From contig CABQLY010000002.1 of assembly GCA_902465155.1 (NCBI GenBank), forward strand, positions 1-64,000: 64,000 bases of DNA, written 5' to 3'. The notes under the pieces were generated by a model. That model was not told the DNA's origin and searched no databases. It saw only the letters and a list, made by a program, of their open reading frames with translations. Shown here piece after piece: positions 8,349-16,099 of this stretch. The DNA comes from an uncultured Oscillospiraceae bacterium. GTDB lineage: Bacteria; Bacillota; Clostridia; Oscillospirales; Acutalibacteraceae. Position 1 is the first letter of the stretch; the number at the start of each line of letters is the position of its first letter. Both the position numbers and the translations under genes were made by a program.

Positions 8349-9905
8349 TTAATTGTTTTTTAAAGAAACCAGCGCCAGATCCGGCACGGCGGCGTAGGCC
8401 GAAAAATTGGGGCAGGTGTAGCTTTTGCTGTAAGCCAAAACATCGTACCGGTGGGCAAGCGGCAGCACGGTGCCGTCGGCCGCAATGCTTTTAAGCGCCT
8501 GCTCGGCAGCCGCAACCCGCGCAGCCTGCGACTTGCCGGTTGCCTGCTGCAGCGGCGCCGCAAAATTGGCCTTGGTTAGGTTGTAGCGGCTTAGCTGCAA
8601 AAGGTAATCGGTTGCGTCGTTGCTGCCGGCGGTAAGGGGCAAAATGGCCAGCTTAAAATCTTTATCGGCAATTTTTTGCAGCAGCTCGTCGGTAGAGGTG
8701 CACTGCTTGGTGTTAACAAAAAACGAGAGCGATTGCTGAAACCCCTCGGCAACCAAAGCGGCCAGCTTTCCGTCGCTTTCCCCGGCGTACAAAATGGCGG
8801 TGTCGCCCGGCTCCTGCACCTTGGCGCAGGCCTTGTAAAGCTGCAGGGCGCTTTCGGGGTTGTAGGCCGCAGCGGCCGGCTCGTTTATATTTTTGGCTAA
8901 AACGGTGCCAATTTTTAAGGCCGAGGGCAGCAGCCGGTCGGTTACATTCATTTGGGTTGAAAGCTCATTTTGCAGGCGGTTGCGGTGAACCGATTGCGCC
9001 AGCGCTTTACACATTTTTTCGCTGCCAACATCGCTTTCGCGGTTAATTACCAGCAGGCAGCTGATGTTTTCCGGCTCAATGGTTTGCACCTCGGTGGTAA
9101 CCTCGTCGGCTTGGGCGTAAGCAAAATCAATGTTCCCTAAGGCTACGCGCTTGGCGTTGCCCTTTAGCTCCCCGTTGTAGGAGAAAATTACCCCGCTGGC
9201 CGCCGCTTTAAAGCTGCCGTTGTAGCTTTTGCTGCGGTTTAGGCGCATGGCAAAATCCTCGTGGCTGTCGGTTGCCCAGGAGTACAGGGTAAAGGGGCCG
9301 TTGGTTAGCAGGTGGTCGGCGTCTAACCCGTATTTGCCGCCGCATTTGTTAAAATAAGCCTCGTTACACGGCAGGGCAACCGGCAGGGTAAGGGTTTGCA
9401 AAAGGTCGTCGTTGGGGTAGGCAAGGGTAATTTCAAGCTCGGTTTTAGAAAGGGCCGTAACGGCCGGCATTCCCTTTTGGCCGGCGCGGTAGGCCGCCGC
9501 GTTTTGAATACAAAGCAGCTTTTCGGCCTCGGGCGCGTTGGTTTTAGGGGTTAATGCCCGGGTAAAGCCAAAAACAAAATCCTGCGCGGTAAGCTCCTCC
9601 CCGTTCGACCATTCTAACCCCTCCCGCAGGGTAAAGCGGTAGGTTTTTTGGTCTTGCGATACGGTGTAGCTTTTGGCGGCGGCCAAAACCGGCTCGCCCT
9701 TTTCGTTAAAACGGGTCAGCCCCTCAAACAAGGCGGTAACGGCCGTTTTGCTGCCGGCGGTTTGGCTTAATTGCGGGTCTAAGGTTTGGGGGCGGTCGCC
9801 CAGTGCAAAGTAAAGTAAAAAGCTTTGCGGCCCGCCGCAGCCGGCAAGGGTATTTAAAACAATTATAAGGGCTAACAGCAGCCCGGTTAGTTTTTTAATT
9901 TTCAA
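8349..9905 (-). CDS. oligopeptide ABC transporter substrate-binding lipoprotein (OppA type)
   Basis: The 518-residue lipoprotein has the signal/lipobox NTLAGC followed by an SBP_bac_5 fold. Early motifs are typical of the family: LDPQLSQTAGSKTAVTALFEGL, a YRFTLREGLEWSNGE segment and an AQDFVFGFTRAL segment. The start is TTG at 9905 behind AGAGGTG. It should capture extracellular peptides for an Opp/Dpp permease, but no permease or ATPase gene is adjacent, so it is an orphan binding protein that must share a transporter elsewhere or sense peptides. The short inter-gene space at 8264-8348 holds nothing obvious. Confidence 0.87.
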   Translation of the reverse strand: MKIKKLTGLLLALIIVLNTLAGCGGPQSFLLYFALGDRPQTLDPQLSQTAGSKTAVTALFEGLTRFNEKGEPVLAAAKSYTVSQDQKTYRFTLREGLEWSNGEELTAQDFVFGFTRALTPKTNAPEAEKLLCIQNAAAYRAGQKGMPAVTALSKTELEITLAYPNDDLLQTLTLPVALPCNEAYFNKCGGKYGLDADHLLTNGPFTLYSWATDSHEDFAMRLNRSKSYNGSFKAAASGVIFSYNGELKGNAKRVALGNIDFAYAQADEVTTEVQTIEPENISCLLVINRESDVGSEKMCKALAQSVHRNRLQNELSTQMNVTDRLLPSALKIGTVLAKNINEPAAAAYNPESALQLYKACAKVQEPGDTAILYAGESDGKLAALVAEGFQQSLSFFVNTKQCTSTDELLQKIADKDFKLAILPLTAGSNDATDYLLQLSRYNLTKANFAAPLQQATGKSQAARVAAAEQALKSIAADGTVLPLAHRYDVLAYSKSYTCPNFSAYAAVPDLALVSLKNN

Positions 9906-9988
9906 CTTTTACACCTCTAAAAAGCTGCCAACGGCTTTGCCCTGTTAGGCAGGAATGTTAAATAAGTAAAACCGCACGGTGTTTTTGC

Positions 9989-10144
9989 TTGTGCAGCGGT
10001 TGGCCGCATTGCATAATTTGTGCCGCGCGTGCCGGCGCCGGGTATGTCTGTACCGCGGCCGTTACATTGCGTTTTTTTCGCGCTGCGGTAGGTTGTGCAG
10101 CAGTTGGCCGCATTGCATAATTTATGCCGCGCGTGCCGGCGCCG
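9989..10144. repeat. pair of 52-base direct repeats
   Basis: The 52-base blocks at 9989-10040 and 10093-10144 differ at only two positions and are spaced 104 bases start to start. They carry GTGCAGC, TTGGCCGCATTGCATAAT and GCGTGCCGGCGCC. They fill the 315-base gap between the oppA-like and LysR genes; no gene is supported there. The reverse complement of the core (GCAATGCGGCCAA) resembles sequence in the repeats at 54899-55093. Confidence 0.75.
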
Positions 10145-10220
10145 TGGTACTGTAAATTAATTATACCGTTAAGCCCTTTAAAATTCAAGCAAAAAACCGC
10201 AAAAAGGGTCAAGCTTTTTG

Positions 10221-11105
10221 TTATTTTGCGGTTTCTAAAATCATGCGCTCCAGCTCGCGGGCGGCAATGCTCAAACTTTGCTCTTTTCGTTTTACCAAGC
10301 ACACGCTGCGGGTGGGAATTTCCTCCTTTAAATCTATTACCGCAACGCCGTCCTCTGGTCGAACAAACTCTTTTGGTACAAAGCCAACGCCTAAATCGTA
10401 AGCCGCAAGCAGCATAATTTGAATCGAGGAGCAAGCCTCAATATCCGGGTGATAGGGCAGGCCGCAGCGGGTAAATAGGTTGCCGTAAAATTCGTAAGAT
10501 TTTGTGTCGCTGCCTAAGGAGATGAGGGGGTATTCCACCAGCTCTTTCAGCGAAACGCTGCGCCCCGTAAGGGCGGTAAAGGCGGGGGAGCAAACCGCCA
10601 CCTCGGTTATGGTTTTAATCTCCTGCTCGGTAAGCGAGGCGGAGCGAACCGTTGGCGTGGTAACAACGGCCAAGTCGGCGGTGCCGTCTTTTAAAGCAGC
10701 AATGGCCTGCGGGGTAGAGTAGTTGTTAATGCGAAAATGTACCCCCGGGTAAAGGGTGCGGTAGCGCTTTAAAACCGGCGGCAGCAGGCAGCGCAGCGCC
10801 GTTTCGGTTGCGGCTACAAAAACGGTTCCGCTTTGCAGGTTCCGGCTTTCTAAAATCTCGGCCTCGCCGGCCTCTAAATGCTCAAATGCAATGCGAACAT
10901 GGGCAAAAAGCTTTTCGCCCTCGGGCGTTAGGCGCATGCCGCGGTTGGTGCGCAAGAAAAGCGGGCAGCCCAATTCGCCCTCCAGCGTTTTAATGGTTCG
11001 GGTTAAATTCGGCTGGTTGTTTAGCAGCAGCTTAGCCGCCTGCGAAACATTGCCGTACTTTGCAACATAGTAAAAAATGCGGTAGTGGTCATAATTAATA
11101 TACAT
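10221..11105 (-). CDS. LysR-family transcriptional regulator
   Basis: The 294-residue product has a winged helix-turn-helix at the N-terminus (YGNVSQAAKLLLNNQPNLTR, then LEGELGCPLFLRTNRG) and a two-lobed effector-binding domain typical of LysR proteins. It is divergent from the aminotransferase/ATP synthase operon, with 204 bases between the starts. LysR proteins commonly control the divergent neighbour and themselves. The AT-rich intergenic region contains TACATATAAGTATGTA over its start, a possible autoregulatory site. Confidence 0.88.
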   Translation of the reverse strand: MYINYDHYRIFYYVAKYGNVSQAAKLLLNNQPNLTRTIKTLEGELGCPLFLRTNRGMRLTPEGEKLFAHVRIAFEHLEAGEAEILESRNLQSGTVFVAATETALRCLLPPVLKRYRTLYPGVHFRINNYSTPQAIAALKDGTADLAVVTTPTVRSASLTEQEIKTITEVAVCSPAFTALTGRSVSLKELVEYPLISLGSDTKSYEFYGNLFTRCGLPYHPDIEACSSIQIMLLAAYDLGVGFVPKEFVRPEDGVAVIDLKEEIPTRSVCLVKRKEQSLSIAARELERMILETAK

Positions 11106-11167
11106 ATAAGTATGTAGGCCCCTTTTCGATATGTTATTTTAGTATATTTAATATTCAAAATATATAT

Positions 11168-11196
11168 TTTACATATATCCGTAAAGGTATTATAAT
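11168..11196 (+). promoter_or_regulatory. probable promoter of the aminotransferase-atp operon
   Basis: TTTACA (11168-11173) and a perfect TATAAT (11191-11196) are 17 bases apart, about 110 bases before the aminotransferase start. No other strong promoter was seen before atpB, so it may drive the whole operon. A palindrome-rich AT segment (11101-11175) between it and lysR is a plausible LysR-binding region. Confidence 0.55.
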
Positions 11197-11309
11197 AGGA
11201 GTGCTATTAAAAGTCAAGCTGAGTTACGGTTGTTTTTAATTTTTTTTAAGAGCAGGGCCGGGTTATTCATTCGGCAGAGTTTAACACAGCGCGAAAAGGG
11301 GAACCAAAA

Positions 11310-12599
11310 TTGAATTACCAAGAGCTGGACTGTGCCGCCCTAAAAAAAGAACGGCAGGCTCTAAAGGCACGGCTGGAGGAATGTACCAAGCATGGCATTT
11401 CGTTAGATCTTTCCCGCGGGAAGCCGGCCAAAGAGCAATTAGAGCTTTCGCTTAAAATGCTGGATGTGTTAGACCACCGCAGCATTTTAGACAGCGAAAA
11501 CGGCCAGGATTGCCGCAATTACGGCGGGCTGGACGGAATTCCAGAGGCTAAGCGTCTGCTGGCCCACATGATGGGCACGCACTCCTCCAACACCATTGTA
11601 GGGGGCAACAGCAGCCTAACCTTAATGTACCAAATTGTTAGCCACGGCATGACCGAGGGCATTTGCGGCGGAACCCCGTGGAGCCAAATTAAAAGCCGCA
11701 AGTTTTTGTGCCCGGTTCCGGGGTACGACCGCCATTTTGCCATTACCGAGCATTTTGGGTTTGAGCTGATTCCTATAAAAATGCTGGAGTCCGGCCCGGA
11801 TATGGACGAAATTGAGCGCTACATTACCGACGAAACGGTAAAGGGAATTTGGTGTGTGCCAAAGTACCAAAACCCTACTGGCACGGTTTTTAGCCCCGAA
11901 ACGGTGCGCCGCTTTGCCGCGTTAAAGCCGGCCGCCAAGGATTTTAGAATTTTTTGGGATAACGCCTACTGTATTCACGCGTTTGACGGCCCCGCCGCCG
12001 AAATACCGGATATTATTTCGGAATGTGAAAAAGCGGGGAACCCCAATTTGGTTTACGAGTTTTGCTCTACCAGCAAAATTACCTTTCCCGGTTCGGGCAT
12101 TTCGGCGGTGGCTGCCAGCCCGGCAAATTTAATAGATATAAAATCTTTTTTGCAGCTTAGCACCATTGGGCCGGATAAATTAAATCAACTGCAGCATGCC
12201 CGTTTTTTTAAAAACAGCGCCGGGCTGCGCGTTCACATGAAAAAGCACGCCGCCATTTTAAAGCCAAAGTTTTTGGCTGTTTACCGCATTTTGCAGCAGG
12301 AGCTGGAGGGAATCGGCGTTGCCGAGTGGACCCAGCCAAAGGGAGGGTACTTTCTTTCCTTTAACTGTTTACCGGGCTGCGCCGCAAAAATTGTTAAGCT
12401 TAGCGCCGAATACGGCGTTAAATTTACCCCGGCCGGGGCAACCTACCCCTACGGGCAAGACCTGCAGGACCGCAACATTCGCTTGGCCCCGTCGTTTGCC
12501 ACAATTGAGGAAATTAAAACTGCGGTAACGGTACTGGCTTTAGTAACAAAAATTGTTAGCTGCGAAAAACTAATTCAAGAAAAGGAAGGGGTTTTATGA
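11310..12599 (+). CDS. PLP-dependent aminotransferase, MocR-type class I/II fold
   Basis: The 429-residue product resembles the bacterial Aminotran_MocR group (aspartate-aminotransferase fold). It has an N-terminal LDLSRGKPAKEQL, the substrate-loop region YGGLDGIPEAKRLL, a YQNPTGTVFS segment with the cofactor Asn, DNAYCIHAF, and STSKITFPGSG with the Schiff-base lysine. It should transfer amino groups between amino acids and 2-oxoacids; the substrate is not predictable. The start is TTG at 11310 behind AAAAGGGGA. Its last codons overlap the atpB start (ATGA), so it is translationally coupled to the ATP synthase genes, which is unusual. Confidence 0.87.
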   Translation: MNYQELDCAALKKERQALKARLEECTKHGISLDLSRGKPAKEQLELSLKMLDVLDHRSILDSENGQDCRNYGGLDGIPEAKRLLAHMMGTHSSNTIVGGNSSLTLMYQIVSHGMTEGICGGTPWSQIKSRKFLCPVPGYDRHFAITEHFGFELIPIKMLESGPDMDEIERYITDETVKGIWCVPKYQNPTGTVFSPETVRRFAALKPAAKDFRIFWDNAYCIHAFDGPAAEIPDIISECEKAGNPNLVYEFCSTSKITFPGSGISAVAASPANLIDIKSFLQLSTIGPDKLNQLQHARFFKNSAGLRVHMKKHAAILKPKFLAVYRILQQELEGIGVAEWTQPKGGYFLSFNCLPGCAAKIVKLSAEYGVKFTPAGATYPYGQDLQDRNIRLAPSFATIEEIKTAVTVLALVTKIVSCEKLIQEKEGVL

Positions 12600-13420
12600 G
12601 CAAAAAAAAGAGGCTTACTTTTATTGCTGTTTGGGTTTTGGTTTTGCTGGCCTTGTTGGCAGCGGCCTTACTGGTGCCCGGCGGCGAGAAAAAGGAAAGT
12701 ATTCAGTCGGTCATGCGGGACGCCGTTTTGCACGGCAGCAACAAAATTTCGCTGTTTGGGTTAAAAGAGGTAAACCCGGCGTACATTTCGGCCTTAACCG
12801 TTACCGGCGTTATGTTGCTGTTTGCCTTAATTGTGCGTGTGTTTGTTATTCCGCGGTTTAAAATGGTGCCCGGCAAATTCCAGCTGGTTATAGAGCAGGC
12901 GGTTGAATTTTTCAGCAACCTGGCCAGCTCTAACAGCCCGCACCGCAACGGCTTTTTAGGGGCTTACATTTTTGCCGCCGGCGTTTACATTTTTGTTGGC
13001 ACGCTGTTTGAGCTTTTGGGCCTGCAGGTTGTTACAACCGGCGGCCTTTCGGTAGCGCTGCCGGCCCCGCTTTCAGATATTAACGCCGCCATTGCCATGG
13101 GCTGCCTTTCGTACCTTATTATTCTTTCGGGCGGCATTGCCGGCAACCGGTTAAAGGGCGTTGGGCAAACGCTAAAGGATTTTTCGCTGCCCATTTCAAT
13201 GAGCTTTCGGTTGTTTGGCGCGCTGCTTAGCGGCCTGCTGGTTACCGAGCTGGTTTATTACTACATTAATTTAAGCTTTGTGCTGCCGGTAGCGGTTGGC
13301 GTAATGTTTACCCTACTGCACGCATTAATTCAAACCTATGTTTTAACCATGCTGACCGCGCTGTTTTACGGTGAGGTCTCGGCCCCGCACAAAAAAGCTA
13401 AAAAAGCAAAAGCGAATTAA
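12596..13420 (+). CDS. atpB: F0F1 ATP synthase subunit a
   Basis: The 274-residue product is a polytopic membrane protein with an N-terminal helix and about five further segments. The essential arginine of the ion half-channels lies in the SFRLFGALLSGLL helix, followed by the family's final helix with YVLTMLTALFYGE. It forms the ion path against the c-ring. The start overlaps the aminotransferase stop by four bases. No atpI gene precedes it. Order and direction match the standard a-c-b-(delta)-alpha-gamma-beta-epsilon arrangement. Confidence 0.93.
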   Translation: MSKKKRLTFIAVWVLVLLALLAAALLVPGGEKKESIQSVMRDAVLHGSNKISLFGLKEVNPAYISALTVTGVMLLFALIVRVFVIPRFKMVPGKFQLVIEQAVEFFSNLASSNSPHRNGFLGAYIFAAGVYIFVGTLFELLGLQVVTTGGLSVALPAPLSDINAAIAMGCLSYLIILSGGIAGNRLKGVGQTLKDFSLPISMSFRLFGALLSGLLVTELVYYYINLSFVLPVAVGVMFTLLHALIQTYVLTMLTALFYGEVSAPHKKAKKAKAN

Positions 13421-13438
13421 TTTTGGAGGTTTTGTAAG

Positions 13439-13813
13439 ATGAAAAAGTTTTTAAAAATAGTAACCGTTATTGGCGTTTTAGCCGCCCTGCTTGGCGTATT
13501 TGGCAGCGTTGCCGCTGCAGCCGCCACGCCTGAGACCACCACCGCTGCCGAAGCAACCAAAACAACCCAAGCAACCACCGACCAAAGCGCCACCGGTAAT
13601 AAGGCTATTGCCGCCGCCGTTTGCGTGGGGTTAGCTGCAGCTGCCGGCGCCGTTGGCATGGGCCTTGCTATTGCAAAATCGGCCGAGGGTATTTCCCGCC
13701 AGCCGGAGGCCGAGGGCAAAATTCGTACCAGCTTAATGCTGGGTTTGGTGTTTATTGAAACCGCCATTATTTACGCGCTGATTATTGCCATTCTAATTAT
13801 ATTTGTACTGTAA
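13439..13813 (+). CDS. atpE: F0F1 ATP synthase subunit c with N-terminal extension
   Basis: The 124-residue product is longer than the usual 70-90. Residues 1-29 look like a signal peptide ending in an Ala run, and residues 30-52 are a Thr/Ala-rich linker. Then come the two membrane helices joined by the polar RQPE loop (87-90). The ion-binding carboxylate is Glu107, with Thr108 and Tyr112 nearby. At the position of the sodium-ligand Gln of Ilyobacter/Propionigenium there is Met74, which favours protons, although the retained Thr/Tyr leave this open. The signal-like segment is probably removed. The gene lies 18 bases after atpB. Confidence 0.92.
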   Translation: MKKFLKIVTVIGVLAALLGVFGSVAAAAATPETTTAAEATKTTQATTDQSATGNKAIAAAVCVGLAAAAGAVGMGLAIAKSAEGISRQPEAEGKIRTSLMLGLVFIETAIIYALIIAILIIFVL

Positions 13814-13828
13814 GGGGGCTTTTAAGCA

Positions 13829-14302
13829 ATGGGTGTTCCGTTAAATATTGACTGGCAGCAAATTTTACTGCATTTGTTTAATTTTTGCCTGTTGTTTGGC
13901 GGGCTGTGGCTGCTGCTTTACAAGCCGGTTAAGGGCTTTATGCAAAAACGCACCGAGTATTACAGCCAAATGCAGCAAGACGCCGAAAAAAAGCTTGCCG
14001 CGGCCACCGCGCGGGAAAAGGAATATGATTCCCGCCTGCAAAACGCCGAGCAGGAAATTAGCGACCTGAAAAGCAACGCCGTACTGCAGGCCAACAAAAC
14101 GGCCGAGGGCATTGTGGCCGACGCCAATGCGCAGCGCGAAAAGATTTTAAACGACGCCAAAAAAGCTGCCGACGCCGAAAAGGAAAAGGCCGTGCAGGAG
14201 GCCAATTTGCAAATTGAAGGGCTGGTAGAGGGCGCCATACAAAAAATGTTGAATACCGACGGCGGGGTAGAGGAATTTTTAAATTCCGCCGGAAAGGAGT
14301 AA
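13829..14302 (+). CDS. atpF: F0F1 ATP synthase subunit b
   Basis: The 157-residue product has one N-terminal membrane helix (about residues 8-28: LLHLFNFCLLFGGLWLLLY) and then a long charged coiled coil rich in Ala, Glu and Lys. It forms the peripheral stalk that holds alpha3-beta3 against subunit a. Its C-terminal end normally contacts the delta C-terminal domain, which here appears to be fused to alpha. It ends six bases before the fusion gene. Confidence 0.92.
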   Translation: MGVPLNIDWQQILLHLFNFCLLFGGLWLLLYKPVKGFMQKRTEYYSQMQQDAEKKLAAATAREKEYDSRLQNAEQEISDLKSNAVLQANKTAEGIVADANAQREKILNDAKKAADAEKEKAVQEANLQIEGLVEGAIQKMLNTDGGVEEFLNSAGKE

Positions 14303-14308
14303 GGCGCT

Positions 14309-16087
14309 GTGGCAGAGCAAGAGAACAAAATTTTTATGAAAGCCATTCTCCGCAGCTCCAAACAGCCCACCGAGCAGCAGCTGCAAAGGCTGCAGCAGTT
14401 TTTGCAGCAAAAGCACAACGCAGCGGTTCAACTTAGCTTTTTGCAGGACGATACCGTTCGCGGCGGCTTTAAAATTGAGCTGGGCGCCAACAGCCCTAAA
14501 TTTAGCCCGGAATTTGTTTACGATTGGAGCCTTGCCGGCAAGGCCGAGCAGCTTAAGGAGAAAATTGCCGCCGTTATTAAAAACAAGGCGGATGTAATAC
14601 CCCTTATTCGCCAAACGGTGGCCGATTTTGCCCCCACCCCGCAGGCCAGCGAGGTTGGCGCTGTGTTAACGGTTGGCGACGGTATTGCCACCGTTAGCGG
14701 TTTAGATAACGCCGAGTACGGCGAAATTCTTGTTTTCAGCGGCGGCATTAAGGGCATGATTTTAGATTTAAAAGAGCAGGAAATTGGCTGCGTATTGTTT
14801 GGGGACGAGGCCGAAATTTGCGAGGGAAGCCCGGTTCACCGCACCGGTAAGGTTGCCGGTATTCCGGTTGGCGAGGCTTTTATTGGCCGCGTGGTAGACG
14901 CTTTAGGCGCCCCTATTGACGGCAAAGGCCAAATTGCCGCCGCCGATTATTACCCCATTGAAAACCCGGCCCCCGGCATTACCGAACGGCAGCCGGTAAA
15001 TAAGCCAATGGAAACGGGGCTGCTGGCCATTGACGCCATGTTCCCCATTGGGCGCGGCCAGCGCGAACTAATTATTGGCGACCGCCAAACTGGTAAAACC
15101 GCCATTGCGGTAGATACCATTTTAAACCAAAAGGGCAAAAATACGGTTTGCATTTATGTTGCCATTGGGCAAAAGGCCTCCTCGGTGGCGCAATTGGCCG
15201 AGAATTTACGCCGGCACGGCGCAATGGATTACACCATTATTGTAAACGCCACCGCCAGCGATTCCGCCCCGCTGCAGTACATTGCCCCGTACGCCGGCTG
15301 TGCGCTGGGGGAGTACTTTATGCACCGCGGGCAGGATGTTTTAATTGTTTACGACGACCTTTCTAAGCACGCCATTGCCTACCGCACCATTAGCCTTTTG
15401 TTAGAGCGCTCGCCGGGGCGCGAGGCCTACCCGGGCGATGTATTTTATTTACATTCCCGCCTGCTGGAGCGCTCTGCCCGGTTAAGCGAGGCCTTAGGCG
15501 GCGGCAGCATGACGGCCCTGCCGATTGTTGAAACGCAGGCCGGCGATGTTTCGGCCTACATTCCCACCAACATTATTTCTATTACCGACGGGCAGATTTT
15601 TTTAGAGAGCGACCTGTTTTTTGCCGGTCAGCGGCCGGCGGTTAATGTAGGCCTTTCGGTTTCCCGCGTGGGGGGCGCCGCCCAAACCAAGGCAATGAAA
15701 AAGGCGGCCGGCACCATACGGTTAGATTTAGCCCAGTACCGCGAAATGGAAGTGTTTATGCAGTTTTCCAGCGATTTGGACGAAGCCACCAAACGCCAGC
15801 TGCAGTACGGGCAGGGGTTAATGCGTTTGCTGCGGCAGGAGCAGTACTACCCCTACAGCCAACACCGGCAGGTTATTTTGCTTTGTGCCGCTTTGGCACA
15901 CGCCTTTGCCGAAATTAAGCCCGAAAAAATTGCCGAGCAAAGCAAGGCGCTGCTGGCCGCGGCCGAAACCGAGCTGGCAACCCTTTGCGACCAAATTGAC
16001 CGCACCGGCCGGCTGAGCGATGAGGATAAACAACAAATTGTAAGCTTTAGCAAAAGCTTTTTAAAACCGGCTGCGGCTTTGCAGTAA
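14309..16087 (+). CDS. atpA: F0F1 ATP synthase alpha subunit fused to a delta C-terminal-like domain
   Basis: The 592-residue product exceeds the usual 500-513. The alpha Walker A motif GDRQTGKT falls at 257-264 instead of about 169-176, so roughly 88 residues are added at the N-terminus. That extension has the pattern of the delta/OSCP C-terminal domain: TEQQLQRLQQFLQQK, a segment around VQLSFLQDD, VRGGFKIELG, then YDWSLAGKAEQLKEKI. The alpha part follows from about SEVGAVLTVGDGIA and looks complete. No separate atpH lies between atpF and atpA, its normal place. The six-helix delta N-terminal domain is missing. If uncleaved, each enzyme would carry three delta-like domains instead of one. 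Confidence 0.92.
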   Translation: MAEQENKIFMKAILRSSKQPTEQQLQRLQQFLQQKHNAAVQLSFLQDDTVRGGFKIELGANSPKFSPEFVYDWSLAGKAEQLKEKIAAVIKNKADVIPLIRQTVADFAPTPQASEVGAVLTVGDGIATVSGLDNAEYGEILVFSGGIKGMILDLKEQEIGCVLFGDEAEICEGSPVHRTGKVAGIPVGEAFIGRVVDALGAPIDGKGQIAAADYYPIENPAPGITERQPVNKPMETGLLAIDAMFPIGRGQRELIIGDRQTGKTAIAVDTILNQKGKNTVCIYVAIGQKASSVAQLAENLRRHGAMDYTIIVNATASDSAPLQYIAPYAGCALGEYFMHRGQDVLIVYDDLSKHAIAYRTISLLLERSPGREAYPGDVFYLHSRLLERSARLSEALGGGSMTALPIVETQAGDVSAYIPTNIISITDGQIFLESDLFFAGQRPAVNVGLSVSRVGGAAQTKAMKKAAGTIRLDLAQYREMEVFMQFSSDLDEATKRQLQYGQGLMRLLRQEQYYPYSQHRQVILLCAALAHAFAEIKPEKIAEQSKALLAAAETELATLCDQIDRTGRLSDEDKQQIVSFSKSFLKPAAALQ

Positions 16088-16099
16088 GGCGGTGGCGCT

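Noticed and set aside
9958..10434. 158-codon open frame on the minus strand
   Set aside because: It overlaps lysR and the repeat region; the composition is Arg/Cys-rich, typical of an out-of-frame shadow.
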